Of a stretch of 64,000 bases of DNA, positions 53,632 to 62,151 are shown one piece after another. Every line of letters begins with the position of its first letter. The stretch's first letter is position 1. The DNA comes from Sphingomonas sp. CL5.1. GTDB taxonomy: Bacteria > Pseudomonadota > Alphaproteobacteria > Sphingomonadales > Sphingomonadaceae. The translations under genes were made by a program, and so were the position numbers. The DNA is taken from the NCBI RefSeq assembly GCF_013344685.1, contig NZ_CP050137.1, forward strand, positions 1,368,001-1,432,000. Reading direction: 5' to 3'. The notes under the pieces are model-generated. The model made no database searches and was not told the origin of the DNA. It saw only the letters and a program-made list of their open reading frames with translations.

Positions 53632-53831
53632 TTCTTCTCGTCCTTGTCGCGGTTCGCGAACAGCACGGCGGCGGCGACGGCGGCGGAGCCTATGCCGACG
53701 CCGAGCCCGATCTTGCCGATATTCCAGTTGCGGGTCTTGCGCTCCCGCTTCGCCTTGTCGGCGCCTTCCTCATGCGCCTTGGCGTCGCGCGCGGCGGCGA
53801 GGATCTCGTTGGGTTCGTCATTGTCGGACAC
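53628..53831 (-). CDS. Small single-pass membrane protein
   Basis: 67 residues: an acidic N-terminus (MSDNDEPNEILAAARDAKA), a basic stretch (KAKRERKTRNWNIGK), one hydrophobic helix (GLGVGIGSAAVAAAVLF) and a charged tail. It lies 2 nt after tgt and overlaps the GNAT start, so it is part of this operon. No function recognised. Confidence 0.7.
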   Translation of the reverse strand: MSDNDEPNEILAAARDAKAHEEGADKAKRERKTRNWNIGKIGLGVGIGSAAVAAAVLFANRDKDEKK

Positions 53832-53833
53832 GC

Positions 53834-54970
53834 TTACTCTCCTTCACTTCCGTAATATCGTGCGCGGAACGCGCGGGCGAACGGGGCGAGCGTGCCGGCG
53901 GCGATCGCCGCGCGCAGGTCCGCCATCAACGCTTCGTAGAACCAGATGTTGTGCTCGGTCATCAGCATCGCGCCGAGAATCTCGCCCGCGCGGACGAGAT
54001 GATGGAGATAGGCGCGGCTCCATGTGCCGCACACCGGGCAGGCGCAATCGGGATCGAGCGGTCCCTGGTCCTCCGCGAAGCGCGCGTTGCGGATGTTGAT
54101 CGGCCCGCCACGGGTGAAGGCCTGCCCCGTGCGCCCCGAGCGCGTCGGCAGCACGCAATCGAACATATCGACCCCGCGCTCGACCGCGCCGACGATATCG
54201 TCGGGCTTGCCGACCCCCATCAGGTAGCGCGGCCTGTCGGCGGGAAGCTGGCCGGGCGCGAAATCGAGGCAGCCGAACATCGCCTCCTGCCCCTCGCCCA
54301 CCGCGAGGCCGCCGATGGCATAGCCGTCGAAGCCGATGTCGGTCAGCGCCCCGGCCGAAGCCTTGCGCAGCCCCTCGTCCAGCGCGCCTTGCTGGATGCC
54401 GAAGATCGCATTGGCGGCGGCATGTTCCCCGCCCGCGTCGAAGGCGGCGCGGCTACGCTTGGCCCAGCGCATCGAGCGCTCCATCGCCGCCGCCTGCACC
54501 TCGCGCGTCGAGGTGGTCGGCACCAACTCGTCGAACGCCATGACGATGTTCGAGCCGAGCAGCCGCTGGATCTCGATCGACCGCTCCGGGCTGAGCAGGT
54601 GGCGCGAGCCGTCGAGGTGGCTCTTGAACGACACGCCATCCTCACTGCGCCTGGTGAGGTCGGCGAGGCTCATCACCTGATAGCCGCCCGAATCGGTGAG
54701 GATCGGCCGATCCCAGCCCATGAAACCGTGCAGCCCGCCGAGCCGCGCCACGCGCTCGGCGCCGGGGCGCAGCATCAGGTGATAGGTGTTGCCGAGGATG
54801 ATGTCCGCGCCCGCCGCGGCGACGTCGGCGGGCTTCATCGCCTTGACGGTGGCGGCGGTGCCGACGGGCATGAAGGCGGGGGTGCGGATCACGCCGCGCC
54901 GCATCGCGATCGTGCCGGTGCGCGCCGCGCCGTCGGTGGCGGCGATGGTGAAGGTGAAACGGTCGGTCAT
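53834..54970 (-). CDS. tgt: tRNA-guanine(34) transglycosylase
   Basis: 378 residues; I use the ATG at 54970 ([14 protein letters not shown]). Catalytic Asp lies in [13 protein letters not shown], the second in [15 protein letters not shown], and the zinc site in [17 protein letters not shown]. The enzyme exchanges guanine for preQ1 at the tRNA wobble position in queuosine synthesis. It is 10 bp downstream of the EF-hand gene. Confidence 0.97.
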   Translation of the reverse strand: MTDRFTFTIAATDGAARTGTIAMRRGVIRTPAFMPVGTAATVKAMKPADVAAAGADIILGNTYHLMLRPGAERVARLGGLHGFMGWDRPILTDSGGYQVMSLADLTRRSEDGVSFKSHLDGSRHLLSPERSIEIQRLLGSNIVMAFDELVPTTSTREVQAAAMERSMRWAKRSRAAFDAGGEHAAANAIFGIQQGALDEGLRKASAGALTDIGFDGYAIGGLAVGEGQEAMFGCLDFAPGQLPADRPRYLMGVGKPDDIVGAVERGVDMFDCVLPTRSGRTGQAFTRGGPINIRNARFAEDQGPLDPDCACPVCGTWSRAYLHHLVRAGEILGAMLMTEHNIWFYEALMADLRAAIAAGTLAPFARAFRARYYGSEGE

Positions 54971-54980
54971 CGGATGAAGC

Positions 54981-55460
54981 TCATTGCGGCGGCGCGCCAC
55001 GTCTCTTGTGCTTGCCGCCGGGGCGGTCGCCGGGCACCGAGGCGCGGATCGTGAGGCATTCTGCGCGGGTGACGACGCCGTCATGGTCGCGATCGAGCCG
55101 GCGGAAGATCTCCGCCATCTTCACCTGCAACTCCGCCGGCGTGATGCGGTTGTCGCCGTCGGCGTCCACCTCGAACGGGCTGGGCAGCGCGTTGCGGTCG
55201 CCCAGCCAGCGCTCGGCCCAGTCGGCGAATCCGATATAGCCGAGCACGCCCTTGCCGCCGGTGTCGATCGCGGCGAAGCTGCGCTCGACGCAGGCGTGAA
55301 GCTCGGCGGCGGTGGTGCGGCCGTCACCGTCGGCGTCGCAGGCGGCGATCATCATGGCGACCGGCTCGACCACCATCGTCGCGGGCGGCTGGCCGGGGCC
55401 GGGCGGTGTGGCGGTCACGGTGACGGCGGCCTGGAGCAGCAGGGCGAGGGCGATCGTCAT
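54981..55460 (-). CDS. Secreted EF-hand calcium-binding protein
   Basis: About 159 residues from the ATG at 55460, preceded by GGGAGC; an ATG at 55475 lacks a ribosome site. Signal peptide [19 protein letters not shown] loops are [24 protein letters not shown] and [12 protein letters not shown], with a degenerate loop [12 protein letters not shown] between the first two. Periplasmic calcium binding is likely; no enzymatic domain seen. Confidence 0.87.
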   Translation of the reverse strand: MTIALALLLQAAVTVTATPPGPGQPPATMVVEPVAMMIAACDADGDGRTTAAELHACVERSFAAIDTGGKGVLGYIGFADWAERWLGDRNALPSPFEVDADGDNRITPAELQVKMAEIFRRLDRDHDGVVTRAECLTIRASVPGDRPGGKHKRRGAPPQ

Positions 55461-56208
55461 TGGCGCTGCTCCCATGCATCGACGGCGAGAATGGGCGGGG
55501 CATTCACTGGCACGTTCCCGCCTGAACCGTTGCTGAGCCGCGTCGTCCGCATCCTTCCGCCCTATGGTGCGTGCGGCGGGCTGGCAACAGCCGCCTTACA
55601 TGATTCAGGTTTTGCGGTAGGCGCGATGGCGGGAGGAACATCGCTCAGCAGCAGTATTGACTTTAATCGAAATGTTCTCGTTCCGATGATTGATGAAGGT
55701 CCGCATGTATTACGCAGTATATGCTTTTTATGAATAACTAAAAATATGAACGGTAGATTGTGTTTTGTGGTTAGGGGTAAGACAAAAATCAATTGTTTTG
55801 AAAATATAAAACTAAACATTCAAGTGTGTGTGGAGAAAATACATCCTCATATCTTCTGAAAATATTTGGTTATATTTACGATATCCGCCTCGGCAGCCTG
55901 CATTGGAACCGCGTTGTCATCTGCCACACCCTTCGTTGAAAGGCTGTTGCAGCAACGGATTGCGTGTCTGGCATTCACTGAATGCGACAATGCCACCGAC
56001 GCCTTATGGCTGTATCCGACGAGTCTTGCCTGATGCATTCGCTGCTCAAGTCGCTGCGCCGCCGGGATTGTTATTGCATCGTGGCGGGGGAGTAATGAAA
56101 TACCCGCAAGGGAAAATGCGTTCATCGCCGCAAGGGTGCATGGCGGAAAATATTCGCTTATGTCACAGCCGCACGAGGCCGCCAGTGCGGCTCGCCAGGG
56201 AATGACGC
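55461..56208. other. 748-bp intergenic region, partly AT-rich
   Basis: No convincing gene. From about 55650 to 55900 the sequence becomes strikingly AT-rich compared with the rest of the window. Two short open frames (85 codons at 55562-55819 minus, 125 codons at 55828-56205 plus) show no domain, signal peptide or good ribosome site and I do not call them. The region probably holds the promoter of the next gene and may be foreign or remnant DNA. Confidence 0.6.
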
Positions 56209-57729
56209 ATGGTACAATCGCTCAAACTGCTTGCCTTCATCGAATTCCTGCAATTTGCGGCGATCGGCATTTTCTGGCTGTGTCTGCGCAACGATGCGCG
56301 CCGTTTGGTTCGCCCGATCGATCTGGCGCTTATAGCTATTCTCCCGTTAGCCGGTCTATTTTTGGGCAATAAATTTCTATTCTATCTTGTATTGTGTACC
56401 ATACCATTTTTTTATATGAATTCCAGCACCGCGTTAGCAAGTAGATATCTCTTATTTTTGCCGATTTTTCCTGAACTTTCAGATAATATAATTATTGGAG
56501 GAAAGTTTTTAGGTGATTTTTCTGCGATAGATTTTTTCAATCTCGCCTTTTTTATAGCCATGCTCCTTACCATGAAGCTAAGAGTTCGTCGATTAACTTC
56601 TATTGACATCGCGGCGTGGATTTTTTTTGCCGCATGCTTGATCATGGTGGGGCGAGGCGTACCACTCAATGGGTACGTTCGACTTATTGCAACAACATTG
56701 TTGAGTGTCATTGCGCCATTTTACGTGATTTCGCGCTTGATTCGAACTCGTCATGATGCAAGCGACGCGGCGCTGTTTCTCGCTCTCGGCGGTTTCATCA
56801 ACGCGGTGGTCGCGGTTTTCGAAGCAAGGCGCGGCTGGCCGCTTTATCAGGCATATTATAACGCGCTTCACGTCGATATGGTCGGGCTGAGCGCCACGCT
56901 GGCGATTCGGGCCGGTTTCATGCGCGCACAAGGTGCGCTGGCGAATCCGGCCAGTCTGGGCCTTCTCCTAGCTCTTGCGCTGCTCGCCGTGTTGACGTTG
57001 CGTTCCCGATTTAAACCCGCGGGGCGCTATCTAGTCATGGCCCTGCTTTCCGTCGGGATCGCGGCGAGTCAGTCGCGTGGGGCGTGGATCGCCGCTCTGT
57101 TCGGGATGTGCCTGTATTTCCTCTACAATCGGCGGACCATGATGCTGGCGGCCTTCGGCACGATCGGGTCGATCGCGTTGGTCATAATGGCGGCTGCGCC
57201 GAGCGGCAGTCACCTCGCCCAATTTCTCGGTCGCTCGGGATCTGGGCGGCAGACCGCGGAATATCGCTCCAATCTGCTCAGCCGGGGAATACAGGAAGTA
57301 CTGGCTCATCCATTGGTGGGGCAAACTCGCGATCAACTCGAAGTGACGATGAACGATTTGCGGCAGGGCGAACATATCATCGATTTCGTCAACACCCACC
57401 TGACAATCGCGCTCACCGGAGGCCTGTTCATGTTCGCGGCATGGATGGCGGCATGGTCCGCGCCGATGCTGGCGGGCTGGCGGGTGCGAGGGTGGTCCGC
57501 GGCTCGACGCGAACCGGGCGGAATCGCACTGCCCTTCGCGATGATCGGCGCCTGCTTCGCCTGCCTGACGCTGACGTCGACGATCGATAGAATGCTGCCA
57601 CTGACCATGTTGAGCATCGGCCTGATGAGTGCGTGCGTCAGTCTGGTGAAAACGACGGACGGCGCGGTGCGCCGGCAGGCGGCGACGCGGCGTCACCCGG
57701 CGCTGGCTCCGCCGATGCGTTCGGCCTGA
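56209..57729 (+). CDS. O-antigen-ligase-like polysaccharide polymerase/ligase
   Basis: 506-residue polytopic membrane protein with about 11-12 hydrophobic segments. The Wzy/WaaL-like core is GFMRAQGALANPASLGLLLAL, SQSRGAWIAAL, and a large loop around residues 335-400 with RSNLLSRGIQEVLAHPLVG and NTHLTIALTGGLFMF. Such proteins ligate or polymerise surface glycans and also occur in exopolysaccharide/exosortase loci. Codons for residues about 45-170 (nt 56340-56720) are much richer in A/T than the rest, giving a mosaic look. No other glycan genes are adjacent, so its pathway is unclear. Confidence 0.8.
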   Translation: MVQSLKLLAFIEFLQFAAIGIFWLCLRNDARRLVRPIDLALIAILPLAGLFLGNKFLFYLVLCTIPFFYMNSSTALASRYLLFLPIFPELSDNIIIGGKFLGDFSAIDFFNLAFFIAMLLTMKLRVRRLTSIDIAAWIFFAACLIMVGRGVPLNGYVRLIATTLLSVIAPFYVISRLIRTRHDASDAALFLALGGFINAVVAVFEARRGWPLYQAYYNALHVDMVGLSATLAIRAGFMRAQGALANPASLGLLLALALLAVLTLRSRFKPAGRYLVMALLSVGIAASQSRGAWIAALFGMCLYFLYNRRTMMLAAFGTIGSIALVIMAAAPSGSHLAQFLGRSGSGRQTAEYRSNLLSRGIQEVLAHPLVGQTRDQLEVTMNDLRQGEHIIDFVNTHLTIALTGGLFMFAAWMAAWSAPMLAGWRVRGWSAARREPGGIALPFAMIGACFACLTLTSTIDRMLPLTMLSIGLMSACVSLVKTTDGAVRRQAATRRHPALAPPMRSA

Positions 57730-57757
57730 GGGGATTTCCGCTTTTAAGCGTCGGCGG

Positions 57758-58702
57758 TCATGCCAGTGCCGCCGCCCCGGTTAGCAACAGGCGGACCAAC
57801 TCGCCTTGTCCATGCGTGCCGGTCTTGGTGTAGATGCGTCGGGAATAGTTGCGCGCGGTTTCGATCGTTAGGCCGAGCGTGACAGCAGTTTGTACGATGC
57901 TCGCACCGTCGGCGAGCAACGCGGCGAAGCGCGCCTCGCTGGCCGTCAGCCCGTGCAGCGCGCCGATCGCCGCGATCCGCACGGAACTGGCCGAGATCGC
58001 CGCGCGAATCAAGGCGATCGACGCGCCGCCACGCGCCATCAGCAGCGCCTCCAACCGGGGGGTGGACGACAGCAGCAGCGCGCGGGGCGGCTCTTCCGGC
58101 GTGGCGACAAGTGTGGCCAGCAGGCGCTCGCCTTCCGCATCGCCGGTGCGCAATCGCTGGCCGAGCACGGGCGGCGTCCCGGTCAGCGCTCGTATCGTCC
58201 TCTCGGCGGCGGAATCGAAATCGGTCACCCGCGCTTCCTGATCGAATGCGATCCAGCCGGCGCCGGCCCGCGCTAGCGCATCCTCCGCGATGGCGAGCCG
58301 GTCGCGTGCGCGCTCCTCGCGCATCAACCCGGCGATCGCAATCGCGAGGTGCGGCGCGAGCGCGGAGAGCAGCGCCCCGTCCGCCGCCGAAAAGACGCGA
58401 TCAGTGCTGTGGATGGCGAGCACCGCGCTCGTCCCGCCAAGCTTCGCCACGCGCACGATGCGCAGATCACCCGGCGGCGCTTCGTCCAACTCCGCGGCGG
58501 CATAGACCCGGCTGGGACGCAGCCGGTCGGGGGCGAGATCGGATAGTGGCGGCGGCAGGTTCGTCCCGACCGTCAGGCGTGCGAGATCGGCGCGCGTCCG
58601 CTGGCGCAGGCGGCGCAGGAAAGTGTCCCAGCGCGGCTCCTCCCGCGCGCCCTCGTGGAGCGGGAGCAGCAGATCGGTCTCGTCGACGCGGCTTAAGGCC
58701 AT
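57758..58702 (-). CDS. LuxR-type transcriptional regulator
   Basis: 314 residues from the ATG at 58702 after GGGAGG. The C-terminal HTH reads LTASEARFAALLADGASIVQ then LGLTIETARNYSRRIYTKTG. The first 130 residues look GAF-like (AVLAIHSTDRVFSAADGALL) and the middle PAS-like (AGAGWIAFDQEARVTDFDSA), so it probably senses a small molecule or redox state. It is divergent from cysD, separated by 54 bp with a perfect palindrome. Confidence 0.87.
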   Translation of the reverse strand: MALSRVDETDLLLPLHEGAREEPRWDTFLRRLRQRTRADLARLTVGTNLPPPLSDLAPDRLRPSRVYAAAELDEAPPGDLRIVRVAKLGGTSAVLAIHSTDRVFSAADGALLSALAPHLAIAIAGLMREERARDRLAIAEDALARAGAGWIAFDQEARVTDFDSAAERTIRALTGTPPVLGQRLRTGDAEGERLLATLVATPEEPPRALLLSSTPRLEALLMARGGASIALIRAAISASSVRIAAIGALHGLTASEARFAALLADGASIVQTAVTLGLTIETARNYSRRIYTKTGTHGQGELVRLLLTGAAALA

Positions 58703-58705
58703 CTG

Positions 58706-58721
58706 CCTCCCATATGGGAGG
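58706..58721. promoter_or_regulatory. Perfect 16-bp palindrome in luxR-cysD region
   Basis: CCTCCCATATGGGAGG is a perfect inverted repeat and contains the luxR ribosome site GGGAGG on the minus strand. It could be a binding site for the adjacent regulator or simply form a hairpin over its own ribosome site. Confidence 0.4.
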
Positions 58722-58756
58722 TGGCGCGGGAAAGCCAGTCGCGCAGGTGACGGCGC

Positions 58757-59671
58757 ATGACGACCGACGCGAAGACCCTCACCCATCTGGAACGGCTGGA
58801 GGCCGAATCGATCCACATCATCCGCGAGGTGGTGGCGGAGTGCGAGAAGCCGGTGATGCTCTATTCGGTCGGCAAGGATTCGGCGGTGATGCTGCATCTG
58901 GCGCGCAAGGCCTTCCATCCCGCGCCACCGCCCTTCCCGTTGCTGCATGTCGACACGACGTGGAAGTTTCGCGCGATGTACGACCTGCGCGACCGGATGG
59001 CGCTCGAGTCGGGCATGGAATTGCTCGTCTATCGCAACCCGGAGGCGGAGGCGCGCGGGATCAATCCGTTCGATCACGGCCCGCTCCACACCGATATGTG
59101 GAAGACCGAGGGGCTGAAGCAGGCGCTCGACAAATACGGGTTCGACGCGGCGTTCGGCGGCGCGCGGCGCGACGAGGAGAAGAGCCGTGCCAAGGAGCGG
59201 GTGTTCAGCTTCCGCTCGGCCAGTCACCGCTGGGACCCGAAGAACCAGCGCCCGGAATTGTGGAACCTCTACAATACGAAGAAGGCGCGCGGCGAGAGCA
59301 TCCGCGTCTTCCCGATCAGCAACTGGACCGAGCTGGACATCTGGCAATATATCCAGCTCAACGACATACCGATCGTCCCGCTCTATTTCGCCGCGCCGCG
59401 CCCGACGGTGGAACGCGACGGCATGTTGCTGATGGTCGATGACGATCGCTTCCCGCTCGCGCCTGGCGAGGTGCCGGTGGAACGCTCGATCCGCTTCCGC
59501 ACCCTGGGCTGCTATCCGCTGACCGGCGCGGTGGAGAGCGCGGCGACCACGCTGGAGGAAGTGATCCAGGAGATGCTGCTCACCACCACCAGCGAGCGGC
59601 AGGGCCGCGCGATCGACCGCGACGCGGGCGCTGCGAGCATGGAGAAGAAGAAGCAGGAGGGGTATTTCTGA
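58757..59671 (+). CDS. cysD: Sulfate adenylyltransferase subunit 2
   Basis: 304-residue PP-loop ATP sulfurylase subunit forming APS from sulfate and [23 protein letters not shown] is the PP-loop; [21 protein letters not shown] and LWNLYNTKK are typical CysD segments. It pairs with the CysN half of the next gene. The gene is 54 bp from the divergent luxR. Confidence 0.97.
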   Translation: MTTDAKTLTHLERLEAESIHIIREVVAECEKPVMLYSVGKDSAVMLHLARKAFHPAPPPFPLLHVDTTWKFRAMYDLRDRMALESGMELLVYRNPEAEARGINPFDHGPLHTDMWKTEGLKQALDKYGFDAAFGGARRDEEKSRAKERVFSFRSASHRWDPKNQRPELWNLYNTKKARGESIRVFPISNWTELDIWQYIQLNDIPIVPLYFAAPRPTVERDGMLLMVDDDRFPLAPGEVPVERSIRFRTLGCYPLTGAVESAATTLEEVIQEMLLTTTSERQGRAIDRDAGAASMEKKKQEGYF

Positions 59672-59782
59672 CGTGAGGGCAAAGCCCTCACGTCACCCCG
59701 GCGCAAGCCGGGGTCTCACGCCGCAAGCCGCGCCCTCCCTTCCAAGCGATCCCGGCCTTCGCCGGGATGACGGGACAAGACG
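59672..59782. repeat. REP-like inverted hairpin pair between cysD and cysNC
   Basis: Contains GTGAGGGCAAAGCCCTCAC (59673-59691), then CCCCGGCGCAAGCCGGGG, then TCCCGGCCTTCGCCGGGA near the cysNC start. The second and third are the same REP-type unit in opposite orientations (CACCCCGGCGCAAGCC against the complement of the CCGGCCTTCGCCGGGATGACG end), a BIME-like layout. Confidence 0.65.
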
Positions 59783-61690
59783 ATGACGAGCACCGACCCG
59801 ATCTACAAAACCGACGCGCTGATCGCCGAGGATATCCACGCCTATCTCGACCGGCATCAGCACAAGTCGCTGCTGCGCTTCATCACCTGCGGCTCGGTGG
59901 ATGACGGCAAGTCCACGCTGATCGGGCGGCTGCTCTACGATTCGAAGATGATCTTCGAGGACCAACTCGCCGCGCTGGAGGCGGATTCGCGGAAGGTCGG
60001 CACGCAGGGGCAGGAGATCGACTTCGCCTTGCTGGTCGATGGCCTCGCCGCCGAGCGCGAACAGGGCATCACGATCGACGTCGCCTATCGCTTCTTCGCG
60101 ACCGAGAAGCGCAAGTTCATCGTCGCCGACACGCCGGGGCATGAGCAATATACCCGCAACATGGTGACCGGCGCCTCGACCGCCGACCTCGCCGTGATCC
60201 TGATCGACGCGCGCAAGGGCGTGCTGACGCAGACGCGGCGGCATTCCTATCTCGCGCACCTGATCGGCATCCGGAACGTGGTGCTGGCGGTCAACAAGAT
60301 GGACCTGGTCGATTACGATCAGGCGACCTTCGAGGCGATCGTCGCGGATTACGCGGCGTTCGCGCGCTCGATCGGCATCGCGGATTTCACCGCCATCCCG
60401 ATCTCCGGCTTCAGGGGCGACAATATCACCGCGCTCTCGCCCAACACGCCATGGTATCGCGGGCCGGCGCTGATCGAACAGCTCGAGAACGTGCCGCTCG
60501 ATGCCGAGGCGGATCAGGCGAAGCCGTTCCGGCTGCCGGTGCAGTGGGTCAACCGCCCGGACCTCGATTTCCGCGGGTTCGCCGGATTGGTCGCCAGCGG
60601 GCGGGTGAAGCCGGGCGACACGATCCGCGTGCTGCCCTCGGGCAAGACCTCCACCGTGGCGCGGATCGTGACGCTCGACGGCGATCTCGACGAGGCGGTC
60701 GCGGGGCAGTCGGTGACGCTGACGCTGGCCGACGAGATCGATTGCTCGCGCGGCGACGTGATCGCCGCCGCCGATGCCCCGCCGCAGGCCGCCGACCAGT
60801 TCGAGGCGACGATCGTGTGGATGGCCGAGGAGGAGATGCTGCCCGGCCGCTCCTATTGGCTGAAGCTGGCGACGCAGACGGTCGGCGCGACGGTGCAGGC
60901 GCCGAAATATCAGGTCAACGTCAACACGCTAGAGCATCTGGCGGCCAAGACGCTGGACCTCAACGCGATCGGCGTCGCGAACCTGTCCACCGACCGGCCG
61001 ATCGTGTTCGAGCCTTATGCCGACAACCGCCAACTCGGCGGCTTCGTGCTGATCGACAAGCTGACCAACGCCACCGTCGCGGCGGGGATGCTGCACTTCT
61101 CGCTCCGCCGCGCGCAGAATGTTCATTGGCAGCCGCTCGACGTGACGCGCGAGGTGCGCGCCGGGCTCAAGAACCAGAAGCCGGCGGTGCTGTGGTTCAC
61201 CGGCCTGTCCGGCGCGGGCAAGTCGACCATCGCCAACCTCGTCGAGAAGAAGCTGGCGCGGATGAACCGCCACACCTTCCTGCTCGACGGCGACAATGTG
61301 CGGCACGGGCTGAACAGGGACCTCGGCTTCACCGACGCCGACCGCGTCGAGAACATCCGCCGCGTCGGCGAAGTTGCGCGGCTGATGACCGACGCGGGGG
61401 TGATCGTCATCACCGCCTTCATCTCCCCCTTCCGCGCCGAGCGCGAGATGGTGCGGCGGATGATGCAGCCCGGAGAGTTCGTCGAGATCCACATCGACAC
61501 CCCGCTCGCCGAGGCCGAGGCGCGCGACGTCAAGGGCCTCTACGCCAAGGCGCGCAGCGGGGCGCTCAAGAACTTCACCGGCATCGATTCGCCCTATGAG
61601 CCGCCGCTCGATCCCGAAATCCGCATCGACACCACCGCGATGAGCGCGGAGGAGGCCGCCGAGCTGATCGTGCGGCGGCTGATTCCATAA
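59783..61690 (+). CDS. cysN: Bifunctional sulfate adenylyltransferase subunit 1 / APS kinase
   Basis: 635-residue CysN-CysC fusion. The GTPase part (about 1-430) has [36 protein letters not shown] and [10 protein letters not shown]. The APS kinase part (about 460-635) starts at [20 protein letters not shown], then [16 protein letters not shown]. It drives APS formation by GTP hydrolysis and then makes PAPS. ATG at 59783 follows GGGACAAGACG, so the ribosome site is weak and sits just after the repeat hairpin. Confidence 0.97.
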   Translation: MTSTDPIYKTDALIAEDIHAYLDRHQHKSLLRFITCGSVDDGKSTLIGRLLYDSKMIFEDQLAALEADSRKVGTQGQEIDFALLVDGLAAEREQGITIDVAYRFFATEKRKFIVADTPGHEQYTRNMVTGASTADLAVILIDARKGVLTQTRRHSYLAHLIGIRNVVLAVNKMDLVDYDQATFEAIVADYAAFARSIGIADFTAIPISGFRGDNITALSPNTPWYRGPALIEQLENVPLDAEADQAKPFRLPVQWVNRPDLDFRGFAGLVASGRVKPGDTIRVLPSGKTSTVARIVTLDGDLDEAVAGQSVTLTLADEIDCSRGDVIAAADAPPQAADQFEATIVWMAEEEMLPGRSYWLKLATQTVGATVQAPKYQVNVNTLEHLAAKTLDLNAIGVANLSTDRPIVFEPYADNRQLGGFVLIDKLTNATVAAGMLHFSLRRAQNVHWQPLDVTREVRAGLKNQKPAVLWFTGLSGAGKSTIANLVEKKLARMNRHTFLLDGDNVRHGLNRDLGFTDADRVENIRRVGEVARLMTDAGVIVITAFISPFRAEREMVRRMMQPGEFVEIHIDTPLAEAEARDVKGLYAKARSGALKNFTGIDSPYEPPLDPEIRIDTTAMSAEEAAELIVRRLIP

Positions 61691-61893
61691 CGGGACGATC
61701 TCGCCGCGCGCGCGATGGACAGGGTTGCGCCGCCTCTGCTAACCTTGCTTGCGCCGCGCCGGGGGCTGCGTGGGGGAGAGGATCGGTGTTTCGTTCGGGT
61801 AACGGAATGGAGGCGGTTGCCATTGCACCGTCGGGATCGGCCGGTCGCCTTCGGGGGAGGCGCCGCACGCGGCGTCGGGAGCCGTAACGCGCG

Positions 61894-62133
61894 ATGCAGA
61901 CGCCTTTCGACTGGCTGACGCTGATGGTTTTCACCGGCCTCGTCGTGCTGATGCTCCATCGCTCGGCCGCGGAGGAGCCGGTCGATAAATTATGGCATTA
62001 TGCCCCGCCGGCGGTGGGCTGCGCGGTCGTCAACTATATTGGCAACGAGGGCCATATCACCCTCGCCATCTTCGGCCTGGTCGCGGTCATCCTCTATATC
62101 CTGCTGGTATTGCGGCCGAAAATCTCGTTGTGA
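61894..62133 (+). CDS. Small membrane protein, possible XrtV sorting-system accessory
   Basis: 79 residues with two or three hydrophobic segments (WLTLMVFTGLVVLMLHRSA, PAVGCAVVNYIG, LAIFGLVAVILYILLVL). The pattern LHRSAAEEPVDKLWHYAPPAVG resembles small sphingomonad proteins named as accessory to an exosortase V system; I recall this from annotation practice and cannot check it here. The 203-bp gap before it shows no gene. Confidence 0.6.
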   Translation: MQTPFDWLTLMVFTGLVVLMLHRSAAEEPVDKLWHYAPPAVGCAVVNYIGNEGHITLAIFGLVAVILYILLVLRPKISL

Positions 62134-62151
62134 TGCCGGCGGCCAGCCGCC

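Noticed and set aside
55562..56205. Two short frames in the AT-rich gap (85 and 125 codons)
   Set aside because: No domain, signal peptide, ribosome site or coding-like composition; could be remnants but not supportable as genes.
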